Below are positions 18,593-28,307 of a stretch of 64,000 nucleotides of DNA, in pieces. This stretch comes from Ww85 sp963745765 (lineage in GTDB: Bacteria; Desulfobacterota; Desulfobulbia; Desulfobulbales; Desulfocapsaceae), in NCBI GenBank assembly GCA_963745765.1, contig CAVUYQ010000023.1, positions 1 through 64,000 of the forward strand, read 5' to 3'. Within the stretch, counting starts at the first letter, position 1. Each line of letters opens with the position of its first letter. The position numbers and the translations under genes were made by a program. Below the pieces are notes generated by a model, which had not been told where the DNA came from, made no database searches, and worked only from the letters and a program-made list of their open reading frames with translations.

Positions 18593-19612
18593 ATGAACAG
18601 GCTGAAATATCTGGTGATCGGAATTTTAGCGTTGATGCTGGCCGGGTGCGGTCAGACCGTCGTAACATCGCTCAAGGTACCTGAGGGTGCAGGCCCAAAT
18701 GCACCGGGATCCGGCAAGTCTATCGTCATCCTGCCGTTTGCGGACTACACATACGCAGACAACCTCGCCTCCGCCCATCGCAGGAGTCTTCAGGTCACCG
18801 AGACACTCACAGACCGCCTCGTGGCCAACGGATTCAGTATGGTTGTGCAGGAGGATGTTTTCCGCTACATGGTCGAGCAAAACCTGATCAGTCTCGTCGC
18901 TTATGAAGAGAGCAACTCCACTTCTTTGACCAACGAGCTTAACGGTGAATGGTCAAGCACGATGAAGGACAAGATCCGCACTTACATCGTTCAACAGCAG
19001 ACAGCGCGTGACAATCGTGTCGCGTCCAGTCCGGGAACGCATGGATTGACGGAGAAGACGATCAAGAAAATTGGCCGACGCTTTAATGCGGATTACATTG
19101 TCAGGGGCCGAATCCTTGAATACAAGACTCGCCAGGATCCATCCTGGGCTCCCTGGAAAAAAGGAATCCTGCCCTTTGTTGTTGGCGGCACGCAACGTAT
19201 CGCCTATGGCTATGCTGACTCTGACCAATATGACCAGTGGGGTCAGATGACTGCCGGAGCAACCTGGGGTGCACTTATCGGCTATCAGACAACATGGCCG
19301 TTCAATCCTGACGATGGTTCTACCTATTTCGGTGCCAGCAACGCAACCTCTAATGCAATTTTCTGGGGGCTTGCCGGCGGTGCCCTTGGCAACATGGCCG
19401 CCCACGGCGGCAGAATCGATCAAGCCGTTGTTCAAATGCGTATCTGGGTGCAGGAAGCTGCCACCGGCAACCTGGTCTGGACCAACCGGGTACAGGTTCA
19501 GGTATCACCTGAATCCGTATTCTCAGACAATCAATATGACGCCCTGTTCAACAGCGCCATTGACAAAAGCATCTCGAGCCTGATAGACAACTTTGTGACC
19601 TACGGACTCTAG
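18593..19612 (+). CDS. CsgG-like outer-membrane-associated lipoprotein
   Basis: The ATG at 18593 is chosen because AGGGAGAG precedes it and a lipoprotein signal follows at once (IGILALMLAGC). The folded part resembles the CsgG/FlgT-type fold: SIVILPFADYTYADN, LTDRLVANGFSMVVQED, FNADYIVRGRILEYKTR and VVQMRIWVQEAATGNLVWTN. The protein is 339 residues. It follows the secretin by 58 bp and is the last gene before a strong terminator, so a role as helper of secretin assembly is plausible but not shown. Confidence 0.72.
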   Translation: MNRLKYLVIGILALMLAGCGQTVVTSLKVPEGAGPNAPGSGKSIVILPFADYTYADNLASAHRRSLQVTETLTDRLVANGFSMVVQEDVFRYMVEQNLISLVAYEESNSTSLTNELNGEWSSTMKDKIRTYIVQQQTARDNRVASSPGTHGLTEKTIKKIGRRFNADYIVRGRILEYKTRQDPSWAPWKKGILPFVVGGTQRIAYGYADSDQYDQWGQMTAGATWGALIGYQTTWPFNPDDGSTYFGASNATSNAIFWGLAGGALGNMAAHGGRIDQAVVQMRIWVQEAATGNLVWTNRVQVQVSPESVFSDNQYDALFNSAIDKSISSLIDNFVTYGL

Positions 19613-19629
19613 CAGATCGTTCTACTCGA

Positions 19630-19680
19630 ACAAAGAAAGGCCCGCACACCATTCATCATGGTGGCGGGCCTTTCTTTGTT
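19630..19680. terminator. Strong bidirectional terminator between the pil operon and secB
   Basis: The inverted repeat ACAAAGAAAGGCCCGC / GCGGGCCTTTCTTTGT encloses an 18-nt loop with its own CACCAT/ATGGTG pairing. A-rich and T-rich sides allow termination in both directions. It separates convergent genes. Confidence 0.92.
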
Positions 19681-19696
19681 TCTATGGGGTAGACGG

Positions 19697-20173
19697 CTAG
19701 TTGGAATCGCTTTTGGCCTTCTGTGCGTTCTGAAACAAACCGAGGAAATTGATCGGCTCCATCAGAAACGGCATGAAACCGCCATCAACTGACACCTGAC
19801 TGACCACCTGCCTGGTAAAGGGGAAAAGCTGGTTAGGGCACTCTACGCCAAGAACCATGGGAAGGTGTTCTTCCGGTATATTCTTGAGGAGGAAGATAGC
19901 AGCATGCTCAATTTCAAGAATAAAAAGGACACGCGATTCTTCCTCTTTAGTGGCAACTTTTGCGGTAACCTCAAGAGATACTTCCCAGTGATCATCGGTA
20001 ACTTTCTTATTGTTGATCTGCAGATTAAGTTCTACCTTCGGTTCGGTCTTCTGGGTTATCCGGAAAGCCTCAGGTGCGTTCGGATTTTCGAATGAAAAAT
20101 CCTTGATATACATTTTCTGCATGCGCAGGATTGGACTCGCCGAGGTGTCCTCGGTCTTTGTATTCTCACTCAT
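19697..20173 (-). CDS. secB: SecB-type export chaperone
   Basis: SecB binds unfolded precursor proteins and hands them to SecA. The 158-residue product shows LRMQKMYIKDFSFENPNAPE, VELNLQINNKKV, VSLEVTAKV, a central FILEIEHAAIFLLKNIPEEH and the typical ECPNQLFPFTRQVVSQVSVD and PINFLGLF segments. The start has GAGGAAATAAAT before ATG. Proteobacterial SecB family membership is clear. Confidence 0.94.
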   Translation of the reverse strand: MSENTKTEDTSASPILRMQKMYIKDFSFENPNAPEAFRITQKTEPKVELNLQINNKKVTDDHWEVSLEVTAKVATKEEESRVLFILEIEHAAIFLLKNIPEEHLPMVLGVECPNQLFPFTRQVVSQVSVDGGFMPFLMEPINFLGLFQNAQKAKSDSN

Positions 20174-20317
20174 ATTTATTTCCTCTTTAAATTGGCGAAG
20201 GTGGCAATTACATTGAAACTGCCGGCATTAAACTGTATATGGCGCCACGGCGCAAGCCTTTTACTGCATCATTGATGCTGGCAGCACCGGCCCCTGCGCA
20301 GACCTTGATGTCAAACG

Positions 20318-20334
20318 AATAACCTGATTATTCA
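20318..20334. repeat. Dispersed palindrome family B, best copy
   Basis: GAATAA-CCTGA-TTATTC is a perfect 6-bp inverted repeat with a 5-nt spacer, placed after the uvrA stop and about 145 bp upstream of secB. Confidence 0.55.
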
Positions 20335-20342
20335 AGCCACTC

Positions 20343-23195
20343 TTAATTCTTCACTCCGCCATCTTCAAGAATCTGCTTGAGAAACATTCCGGTATAGGAT
20401 TTTTCTATTCGCGTGATCTGCTCAGGGGTACCGGCGGCAATGACCTCGCCACCTCTGTCTCCGCCTTCCGGACCGATGTCAATGATCCAGTCCGCCGTCT
20501 TGATCACATCGAGATTGTGTTCGATGACGATAACCGTATTCCCCTGATCTACAAGCCGGTTAAGTACCGACAGCAAGTGCTTGATATCAGCCGGATGAAG
20601 TCCCGTTGTCGGCTCATCAAGGATATAGAGCGCTTTTCCACTGCTTCTTCCGGACAATTCGCGGGCCAGTTTAACACGCTGAGCCTCCCCGCCGGAAAGC
20701 GTCACCGATGACTGACCAAGTTTTATATATGACAGCCCAACATCATTGAGGGTCTGCAGTCGATTCCTGATGGCGGGAATATTCTCGAAAAAACTCAGTG
20801 CTTCGGCCACTGTCATATTGAGAACATCATGAATCGATTTGTCCTTGAAATATATTTCCAGGGTTTGCTGGTTATATCTCCGGCCGTGACAGGTTTCACA
20901 CACCACGTAGACATCCGGAAGAAAATGCATGGCAATACGCAAAACCCCCTCACCATCACACGCCTCACAACGTCCGCCCTTGATATTAAAACTGAAACGG
21001 CCTGGTTGATAGCCCCGTGAGCGGGATTCCGGTAGGCGTGAGTAGAGTTCACGAATCGGCGTAAAAACACCGGTATAAGTCGCCGGGTTTGAGCGTGGCG
21101 TTCTGCCGATAGGACTCTGATCGATGTCGATGATTTTGTCGATGTGTTCCAGTCCCGCAAGCCTTGTCCCGTCTTTCTCAAATGTCTGCTGATTACGGGA
21201 CTTACCCAGTCTGGCGAGTCTGAACAATGATTCCATGATCAGACTGCTCTTGCCGGAACCGGAGACCCCGGTAATGGCGGTCATAACGCCAAGGGGAAAG
21301 CAGCTGCTTATATTCTTGAGATTATTAATGCAAGCCCCGGAAATATTCAGGCTCTTTCCTCCCCGTTTTCTGATCTTTCTTCTCCTGCCGGGAATCTCGA
21401 TGTTTTTCCTGCCGGACAGGTAGGCGCCTGTCTCTGATTTCTCGCAATCAAGCAGATCAACAACCGTGCCGCTGAACACGACATCTCCGCCATGAACCCC
21501 GGCGCCTGGTCCCATATCAAGAACATGATCAGCAGCAAGAATCGTATCTGTATCATGTTCAACAACAATAACCGTATTCCCGAGATCCCGCAGTTCTACC
21601 AGGGTGTTTATCAATTTCTGGTTGTCACGCTGATGCAGCCCGATACTTGGTTCATCAAGGATATAGAGAACACCGGCAAGACGCGAACCTATCTGGGAGG
21701 CCAGCCTGATCCGCTGAGCTTCGCCACCCGACAGGGTTCCCGATTTCCGGTCGAGGGTCAGGTAGCCAAGGCCGACATCTTCCAGAAAGGACAAACGGTC
21801 CACCACTTCCTTGAGAACCGGCTCGCCGATGATACGTTCACGATCATTGAACGGCAGTACCGGCAAATCCCGCAACAGCATTTCAATTGATATGGAACTG
21901 AGTTCATAGATGTTATGGGGACCGATTCGCACCGCAAGCGCTTCCGGGTTAAGGCGGGCGCCCTTGCATGTCGGACAGACCTGTTCATTCATATAGCGGA
22001 TCAGTTCTTCCCTGATCATTGAAGACTGGGTCTCATGGTACCTTCGATCAAGCTGCGGAATGACGCCTTCAAATCGCTTGACCGCCGTCATTTCGCGTCG
22101 GCCTTTCCGGTAATAAAAATTGATCTCGTCCCTGCCGGAACCATACAAAATAATATTCTGCTGTTTTGGAGATAGTTTAGCAAAAGGCGTCTCCAGAGAA
22201 AAGCCGTAATGTTTGGCCACAGCCGCGAGCATCTGTCCGGTATAGGTCGCTTCATTTCTCCAACCCCAAGGTGCAATCGCCCCTCCGATTATCGACAGGT
22301 TTCGGTCTGGTATGATCAAGCCTTCATCAAAAAACTGTTTGACCCCGAGTCCGCCGCATTCGCTGCAGGCTCCCTGCGGATTATTAAAAGAAAACAGCTG
22401 AGTTGAAAGGGGCGGCATGGATATTCCGCATTTATGGCAGGCAGCCAGCTCGCTGAACAATTGTTCACGGCCGCTATCAGGGAAAGAGGCCCGAAGAAAT
22501 CCCTCGGTAATCTTGACCGCCGTGCTGATGGAGTCGGCGAGCCGGCGTCGAACAGTTGCTTTTAAAACAAGCCGGTCTACGACAATCTCTATTGAATGTT
22601 TCCTGTTCTTGTCCAGATCCCGGACATCGTCAGCATGAACAATATCACCGTCAACTCTCACTCTGACAAAACCTTCTTTTCGGATACGGGTCAGCAACTG
22701 TTCATGACGGCCTTTGCGTTCAGTCACCATCGGGGCAAGCAGAACAACCTTTGTCCCTTCGGGCTCGTCAAGGAGGATATTGACCATATCCTCTACAGAC
22801 TGGGATCTTATCTCCTCCCCGCATTCCGGACAGCAAGGTCGTCCGCAGCGGGCATAGAGCAGCCGCAGATGATCATAAATTTCCGTAACCGTGCCAACCG
22901 TCGAACGCGGGTTTTTGCTCGTTGTTTTCTGTTCGATTGATACGGCCGGTGACAAACCTTCGAGAGAATCGACATCCGGCTTGTTCATCTGCCCGAGGAA
23001 CTGCCTGGCATAGGTGGAAAGAGACTCGACATAGCGCCGCTGCCCTTCGGCATACAGGGTATCAAAGGCCAGGGTCGACTTTCCCGATCCTGAAAGACCG
23101 GTAAACACCACCAGGGAGTTACGCGGAAGATCAACATCAATATTTTTCAAATTATGCATCCGGGCACCCCGGATACGGATTGTTTTTGGTTCCAT
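20343..23195 (-). CDS. uvrA: Excinuclease ABC subunit A
   Basis: UvrA recognises DNA damage for nucleotide excision repair. The 950-residue protein has two ABC ATPase halves: Walker A GLSGSGKSTLAFDT and GVSGSGKSSLIMES, signatures LSGGEAQRIRLA and LSGGEAQRVKLA, and YILDEPSIGLHQRDN and YILDEPTTGLHPADI for Walker B. Zinc-binding pairs CGRPCCPECGEE, CHKCG..CSECGG and CEACDGEGVLRI..CETCHGRRYN are present. Length is normal. It is 34 bp downstream of a CoA-binding protein gene on the same strand. Confidence 0.98.
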   Translation of the reverse strand: MEPKTIRIRGARMHNLKNIDVDLPRNSLVVFTGLSGSGKSTLAFDTLYAEGQRRYVESLSTYARQFLGQMNKPDVDSLEGLSPAVSIEQKTTSKNPRSTVGTVTEIYDHLRLLYARCGRPCCPECGEEIRSQSVEDMVNILLDEPEGTKVVLLAPMVTERKGRHEQLLTRIRKEGFVRVRVDGDIVHADDVRDLDKNRKHSIEIVVDRLVLKATVRRRLADSISTAVKITEGFLRASFPDSGREQLFSELAACHKCGISMPPLSTQLFSFNNPQGACSECGGLGVKQFFDEGLIIPDRNLSIIGGAIAPWGWRNEATYTGQMLAAVAKHYGFSLETPFAKLSPKQQNIILYGSGRDEINFYYRKGRREMTAVKRFEGVIPQLDRRYHETQSSMIREELIRYMNEQVCPTCKGARLNPEALAVRIGPHNIYELSSISIEMLLRDLPVLPFNDRERIIGEPVLKEVVDRLSFLEDVGLGYLTLDRKSGTLSGGEAQRIRLASQIGSRLAGVLYILDEPSIGLHQRDNQKLINTLVELRDLGNTVIVVEHDTDTILAADHVLDMGPGAGVHGGDVVFSGTVVDLLDCEKSETGAYLSGRKNIEIPGRRRKIRKRGGKSLNISGACINNLKNISSCFPLGVMTAITGVSGSGKSSLIMESLFRLARLGKSRNQQTFEKDGTRLAGLEHIDKIIDIDQSPIGRTPRSNPATYTGVFTPIRELYSRLPESRSRGYQPGRFSFNIKGGRCEACDGEGVLRIAMHFLPDVYVVCETCHGRRYNQQTLEIYFKDKSIHDVLNMTVAEALSFFENIPAIRNRLQTLNDVGLSYIKLGQSSVTLSGGEAQRVKLARELSGRSSGKALYILDEPTTGLHPADIKHLLSVLNRLVDQGNTVIVIEHNLDVIKTADWIIDIGPEGGDRGGEVIAAGTPEQITRIEKSYTGMFLKQILEDGGVKN

Positions 23196-23229
23196 CAGCT
23201 CAGAGAGGTTTCACAAGAGGTCGCGTGGT

Positions 23230-23643
23230 TCATACGACGAGGCGTGCGTGTTCGATCTTGATACAGCGATCCATGATGCAGAGGATTCCGGCTTCCCGTG
23301 CCTGCTGCGCAGCACTCTCATTGATTATTCCCTGCTGCATCCAGATAGCGCCGGCACGAGCCTGAATGGCCTGTTCGACAATGGGGGGAACATCCTGGGA
23401 CAAACGAAAAATATTTACTATGTCAATCTGATCCGGCACCGCCGCAATATCGGGATAACAGGGGATGCCGAAAACCTGATCCTGCCCTGGATTAACCGGA
23501 ATGATCCGGTAACCGGCCGATTGCAGATAACGTCCGACCATATTGCTGGGACGATTTTCTTTCGGGGAAAGACCGACCACGGCAATAGTCCGTGCCGAAA
23601 GGAGCAGCACCTTTATGTCTTTATCCTGCATGACCGTGAGCAT
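23230..23643 (-). CDS. CoA-binding domain protein, YccU family
   Basis: This 137-residue Rossmann-fold protein of the CoA_binding_2 type has TIAVVGLSPKENRPSNMVGR with the glycine-rich nucleotide loop, then YRIIPVNPGQDQVFGIPCYP, IDIVNIFRLSQDVPPIVEQA and IWMQQGIINESAAQQAREAG. These match the YccU family, whose cellular role is not established. It is just upstream of uvrA and probably co-transcribed. Confidence 0.85.
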   Translation of the reverse strand: MLTVMQDKDIKVLLLSARTIAVVGLSPKENRPSNMVGRYLQSAGYRIIPVNPGQDQVFGIPCYPDIAAVPDQIDIVNIFRLSQDVPPIVEQAIQARAGAIWMQQGIINESAAQQAREAGILCIMDRCIKIEHARLVV

Positions 23644-23820
23644 AAGCTCTCCATGAAATTCTCATCGATTTCTCTTAGTGGACAGCAAAATATAATGTTG
23701 ATCGACTGGACAAATGTCAAGATTACAATTATAAACTGCAGCAGACTATATCGTCGTTTCGACAGGATGCAAGACGATTAATTCCGCCAGGTGCCATACC
23801 GGGAAGAACAAGGAGCAACA

Positions 23821-24708
23821 ATGAATTTCCAGAATATCATTTTCGAGCTGGACAAATACTGGGCTGAGAAGGGATGTGTGATACAGCAGCCATACGACAT
23901 GGAAGTCGGTGCCGGCACATTTCACCCGGCGACCCTGCTCCGGGCTCTTGGTCCCGAACCGTGGAGAGCCGCGTATCCGCAACCTTCCAGGAGGCCGACA
24001 GACGGCAGGTATGGCGAAAACCCGAACAGACTGCAACATTATTACCAGTACCAGGTGGTCATAAAACCCTCACCGCTCGATGTCCAGGAGCTCTATCTGG
24101 AGAGCCTCAAACGGTTTGGCCTTGATCTGCTTGAGCACGATATCCGATTTGTTGAAGATGATTGGGAATCACCAACCCTCGGAGCCTGGGGACTTGGCTG
24201 GGAGGTATGGCTTGACGGCATGGAAATTACCCAGTTCACCTATTTTCAGCAGGCCGGCTCTATCGACCTGCATCCCATTACCGCCGAAATTACTTACGGA
24301 TTGGAACGCATCGCCATGTATCTCCAGGCGGTGGACAGCGTCTATGACATAAAATGGAATGACGAGGTAACCTATGGTGAGATCTTCCACCGGGCAGAAG
24401 TCGAATTCTCCACCTTCAACTTTGAGGAAGCAAATGTGGAGAAGATGATCGATTTCTTCACCACCTATGAGCAGGAGGCACAGAAGCTCATTGAGAAGAA
24501 CCTTATCCTGCCGGCTTACGACTATTGCCTGAAATGTTCCCACACCTTCAACCTGCTCGATGCACGCAAGGCTATCAGTGTCGCGGAACGCACCAGGTAC
24601 ATCGCAAGAATCAGAAATATCGCCAGGAAAGTCGCTGAGGCCTACGTCAGGCAGCGTGAGGAAATGGGGTATCCACTCTTGAAGAAAACCAAAGCCGCAG
24701 CCTGCTAG
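23821..24708 (+). CDS. glyQ: Glycyl-tRNA synthetase alpha subunit
   Basis: This is the catalytic alpha subunit of the heterotetrameric bacterial glycyl-tRNA synthetase. The ATG at 23821 follows AAGGAGCAACA and gives [20 protein letters not shown]. Family segments include [40 protein letters not shown]-like text, [20 protein letters not shown] and [13 protein letters not shown]. Length is 295 residues. The beta subunit gene glyS, usually next to it, is not in this window; instead selC begins at the first base after the stop, on the opposite strand. Confidence 0.96.
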   Translation: [295 protein letters not shown]

Positions 24709-24806
24709 TGGCGGAAGTGCATGGGAATCGAACCCACCTGAGAGGCTATTAACCCCTCACACCGGATTTGAAGTCCGGGAGAGCCACCAGTGCCCTGTCC
24801 ACTTCC
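24709..24806 (-). tRNA. selC: tRNA-Sec (anticodon TCA)
   Basis: On the minus strand the gene starts GGAAGTGG and ends CACTTCC-G-CCA with CCA encoded. The anticodon stem and loop read CCGGACTTCAAATCCGG, giving anticodon TCA. The long acceptor arm and very long variable arm (GAGGGGTTAATAGCCTCTC) are typical of selenocysteine tRNA. The eighth acceptor pair looks like G-G. The gene is immediately 3' of glyQ and convergent with it. Confidence 0.93.
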
Positions 24807-24951
24807 GTTCACTCCTTATTTACTCCCGTAAGCCGGGTAAAATTAATTAATATTGACCCGGAAAGCAACTTATTATTATAATGCGTTCTTTGTGATAATA
24901 CAAACTTACGATTCAACCAATTCAACCTTCTCTAAATTCTATCAGATCCCT

Positions 24952-25326
24952 ATGCAGTGTGAGAGATTGATCAAACAGATCAAAACATGGTACCTGCATG
25001 TCAAGCAGGAAACCATGGCCCCGGCTCGAATGGTTCAGTTTATGAAACAACACGTCGCATCCTGTTCCATCTGCAGGGAAGACAGTGATGTCCATGACGA
25101 GATCGAAAAAATCACCGAGTTAATTCTCCCGGACTCAAAAATTCCCAAAGCCGTCCGTTTGAAGCAGGAAATGGATGACGCCCTTGAGGAAGCGGAAGCA
25201 GAAGAAGAAGAGGAAGAGACCGCTGCCGAAGAAAAAGAGGAAGAGGAAGATGTTGATGAGGACGTATTTGCTGAAGATGAGATAGAAGAACCGCTGACTC
25301 CTGACAGCACACGAGCTGATAAGTAA
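24952..25326 (+). CDS. Small acidic conserved protein with a zinc-finger-like N-part
   Basis: The likely start at 24952 gives MQCERLIKQIKTWYLHVKQE, about 124 residues; an upstream ATG at 24853 is less plausible because the added residues look like non-coding translation. The middle has HVASCSICREDSDVHDEI, reminiscent of an anti-sigma-type His/Cys motif. The last 55 residues are extremely acidic (EEAEAEEEEEETAAEEKEEE). No signal peptide or helix in the membrane is seen. Function unknown. The Cys pair could bind a metal. Confidence 0.6.
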   Translation: MQCERLIKQIKTWYLHVKQETMAPARMVQFMKQHVASCSICREDSDVHDEIEKITELILPDSKIPKAVRLKQEMDDALEEAEAEEEEEETAAEEKEEEEDVDEDVFAEDEIEEPLTPDSTRADK

Positions 25327-25422
25327 TCGCTGTTTTCAGAGCTGCCTTAAAAGTGAGCCCTGTGCTGCCCCCTTATCATTGTCTCCCTGGAAATCCTAAC
25401 GTTTTTCATGGTATCACATTTC

Positions 25423-26955
25423 TTACTTTCCTTTCCAGTTCAGTTCATACAGGTCGACACGCCTGCTTTCCACGTTGCGGACACTGCCCTGTGACCGCAG
25501 TTCCTTGACCATATCCAGGTCAAGGTCGGTAACCAGCACCGTCTCGATCCCCGGTGTTGCTTCGGCAGCAATCGCATCATGAGGGAAGGAAAAATCAGAC
25601 GGTGTGAAAATGGCGGCCTGAGAATACTGGATGCCCATGGTCTCGACCTTGGGAATGTTGCCGACACTCCCCGATATGGCCACAAAACATTCATTCTCGA
25701 TGGCCCGTGCCTGGGCGCAGCGCCGAACCCGCAGATAACTTGTTTTGGTGTCGGTCCAGAACGGAACGAGCAGCATCTTCATGCCTTTGAGTGCCTGGAT
25801 ACGTGCCAGCTCGGGGAATTCGACATCATAACAGATGAGGATGCCGATTTTACCAACGTCGGTATTGAACACCTTCAGCTCGTTCCCGCCGGAGATGCCC
25901 CAATAGGTGTCCTCTTCCGGGGTGATGTGCAGTTTTTCCTGGCTGTCCCAGGTGCCGTCCCTGCGGCACAGGAAACAGACGTTGTACAGTTTTCCGTCCT
26001 CGCCGAGCTGAGGCACGCTGCCGGTGACGATATTGATGTTGTAAGTGAGCGCCATATCGAGCATTGACTGACGCATCTGCTCGGTGTAACCGGCCAGCAG
26101 GCGCATGGCCTCGGCCGGGTTGTTGCCTTCATAGGTATGGATAAGCGGCGCGTTGAGCAACTCGGGAAACAGGACGATATCGGCCTTGTAATCACTCACC
26201 GTATCGACAAAAAACTCAACCTGCTGCATGAAATCGTCAAACGATTCAAAACGGCGCATCTGCCACTGGACTACGCCCAGGCGGGCTATCGACTTGGTAC
26301 CGCCAATCAGTTTGGTTCGCTCTTCATAATAGATGTTCACCCACTCCAACAGGACCGCATTGCCGGCCGAGTGATGATCCCGCGGCCAGTAATCGCGAAG
26401 CAGGTTGCGCACGGTAAAATCATTGGAGAGCTGAAAAGTGAGCACCGGATCGTGCAGTTCCCGGTTCTTGACCTTGAGGATATACTGCTGCGGCGACATC
26501 TCGTCAGCGTACTTGTGATATCCGGGGATCCTTCCGCCCAGCAGAATACCGACAAGGTTGAGGTTCTCGGCCAGTTCCTTGCGGGTATCATAGAGGCGAC
26601 GCCCGAGCCGCATGCCCTGGTAATCCGGATCGACAAAAATCTCTATACCGTACAGGTAATCCCCTTCCGGGTCATGCGTGTTGAAGGTACCGTTGCCGTG
26701 CACCTGGTTATAGGTGTGCCGGTTGCCGTACAGGGTGAAATCAATGATCAGCGACAGCGCGATGGCCACAGCCCTGCCGTTGTCCTCAATACAGATCTGG
26801 CCCTCGGGGAATCTCTTGATCAGCAGGGCTATCTGTTCTTCGGACCATGGCGGGGAAACACCCTTGTAGACGCGCGTACTAATATCCCGAAGCGCTTCAT
26901 AGTCCTCATTACGCAGGTTCCTGGTCTTCAGCTTGTGCTGGATTTCTTCATTCAT
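25423..26955 (-). CDS. GNAT-carbon-nitrogen hydrolase fusion protein
   Basis: This 510-residue two-domain protein joins an acetyltransferase-like domain (residues about 10-195; VDPDYQGMRLGRRLYDTRKE is the acetyl-CoA loop) to a nitrilase-superfamily amidase (about 222-490). The catalytic triad is visible: Glu265 in VLFPELL, Lys341 in QEKLHITPEE and Cys375 in ILICYDVEFPEL. Such fusions are a known family with unestablished substrate. It stands alone on the minus strand. Confidence 0.87.
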   Translation of the reverse strand: MNEEIQHKLKTRNLRNEDYEALRDISTRVYKGVSPPWSEEQIALLIKRFPEGQICIEDNGRAVAIALSLIIDFTLYGNRHTYNQVHGNGTFNTHDPEGDYLYGIEIFVDPDYQGMRLGRRLYDTRKELAENLNLVGILLGGRIPGYHKYADEMSPQQYILKVKNRELHDPVLTFQLSNDFTVRNLLRDYWPRDHHSAGNAVLLEWVNIYYEERTKLIGGTKSIARLGVVQWQMRRFESFDDFMQQVEFFVDTVSDYKADIVLFPELLNAPLIHTYEGNNPAEAMRLLAGYTEQMRQSMLDMALTYNINIVTGSVPQLGEDGKLYNVCFLCRRDGTWDSQEKLHITPEEDTYWGISGGNELKVFNTDVGKIGILICYDVEFPELARIQALKGMKMLLVPFWTDTKTSYLRVRRCAQARAIENECFVAISGSVGNIPKVETMGIQYSQAAIFTPSDFSFPHDAIAAEATPGIETVLVTDLDLDMVKELRSQGSVRNVESRRVDLYELNWKGK

Positions 26956-27076
26956 TATTTCTACAACTCCATGTTTTAATGGTAAAATATCCCTGCAGCC
27001 GGAATTTGTCCATGGATCAGCTACCGTAACCGATACTATTAACTGCCCTATACAATACAGAGAAATTTAGAAATTC

Positions 27077-27171
27077 TGGGACAGAGACATTCGGGAAAAG
27101 TATACTTAATTCATTTCCTGTCTCTTGACATATAACCATTAATGAATGATGGGATGATACAATTAAGTATA
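27077..27171. repeat. REP-like palindrome (family A), copy 1
   Basis: The arms TATACTTAATT (27101-27111) and AATTAAGTATA (27161-27171) form an inverted repeat, with GGGACAG nearby at 27079. The right arm stops about 10 bp before the truncated IS110 reading frame. Confidence 0.6.
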
Positions 27172-27181
27172 TTTACGGGAA

Positions 27182-27846
27182 TTGAGGCGGGTTCTGCGCT
27201 ATCGCAATCATATCGTGCGAACAGCAGTCAAGATGCAAAACAAAATGTCCGGCCTGCTGATGGAAGTTGGAGCCGGCTACAGCAAGAAGCGGTTGCGAGG
27301 GAAGAGATACTTCAACAGGCTGTTGGAGACGGTTGACGAGATCCCGCAATCGGTCAAAGAGCTCCTCAAGTTGAGTCGTGCCGGTTTCGAGATGTTTCAT
27401 GGAGTACAAAAGCATCTGGTAAAGGCCTTACGCAGCAACAGTCTCATTAAGGACCGAGTTGCACGGCTGATGACGATCAGGGGAATTGGCGAAGTAACCG
27501 CCTTGACATGGGTACTCGAAATTGGTGAACCCTCTAGATTTACTTCAACACGGCAGGCAATCAGCTACTGTGGTCTTTGCAGCGCTCAGCATGAATCAGC
27601 AGGCAAAGCACAACGGGGACCGATCTCAAAGAAGCGCAACAAACATCTGCAAACTATGCTCATTGAGGCCGCCAAGATTGCCCCGCACTGGAATCCGCAG
27701 CTGAGTGCCATACATGAGCGGGAATTGAGAAAAGGAAACAGGACAGAGCGACCCTTGCTGTTGCCAGAAAGCTGGTTGCCTACATGATGGCGGTAGATAA
27801 AGCCGGAACAGATTTTATGACTGACGAGGAACAGAAGGCGGCCTGA
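27182..27846 (+). pseudogene. IS110/IS116-type transposase remnant
   Basis: The reading frame contains the C-terminal two-thirds of an IS110-family transposase: a coiled region, then the transposase_20 segment MTIRGIGEVTALTWVLEIGE, RQAISYCGLCSAQHESAGKA and KRNKHLQTMLIEAAKIAPHW. The N-terminal DEDD (RuvC-like) domain is missing. A frameshift near 27742 moves the C-terminus to RATLAVARKLVAYMMAVDKA, ending at 27846. It cannot be active as written. Confidence 0.8.
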
Positions 27847-28307
27847 AAAAAAGATATATTACCTGCTGAAATGACGATCTTCCCGTCAGTCCTCGCCGTA
27901 GAGGGGACTATGCATGCCGAGCTTGCAATGCAACGAGATGCTGTTTCGAGGCTGGCGGGTTTACCGAAACTCAATCTTCTGCGGAAGTCGCACTATGTGA
28001 GGTAAAATAACAACCGTACAGACTTCATAGTGCAGCAAATGGATGTCTGGTCGCATGATCGATGCTGACCCTTGAAGAGAATAAAAAGATCCGATCACAG
28101 CAGGTTGGAAAGAGAAGTCAAAGGAATTCAAACGACTGGACAATCTGCTGCACCGGACGAGACAGCTCTTCCGACGAGCCTGTTGTCCCCGCATTTCCCC
28201 CGCATTTCCCGCAAATTTCCGCGGCAGGGTCGTGCCATATCTTCTTGCACTATGCCAGCGAATCTTATACCTATAAATATCAATCTAACCAATGTACAAT
28301 ACGAATT
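27847..28307. other. Gene-free stretch between the IS110 remnant and the transpeptidase
   Basis: An open frame crosses part of this 460 bp region in phase with the transpeptidase, but its translation resembles no protein and lacks a ribosome site. No other feature was seen. Confidence 0.4.

Noticed and set aside
26137..26979. 280-residue ORF opposite the GNAT-nitrilase gene
   Set aside because: Antisense shadow of a gene with a visible catalytic triad.
28062..28307. N-terminal extension of the L,D-transpeptidase
   Set aside because: The 82 extra residues lack protein character and would place the membrane helix far from the N-terminus.
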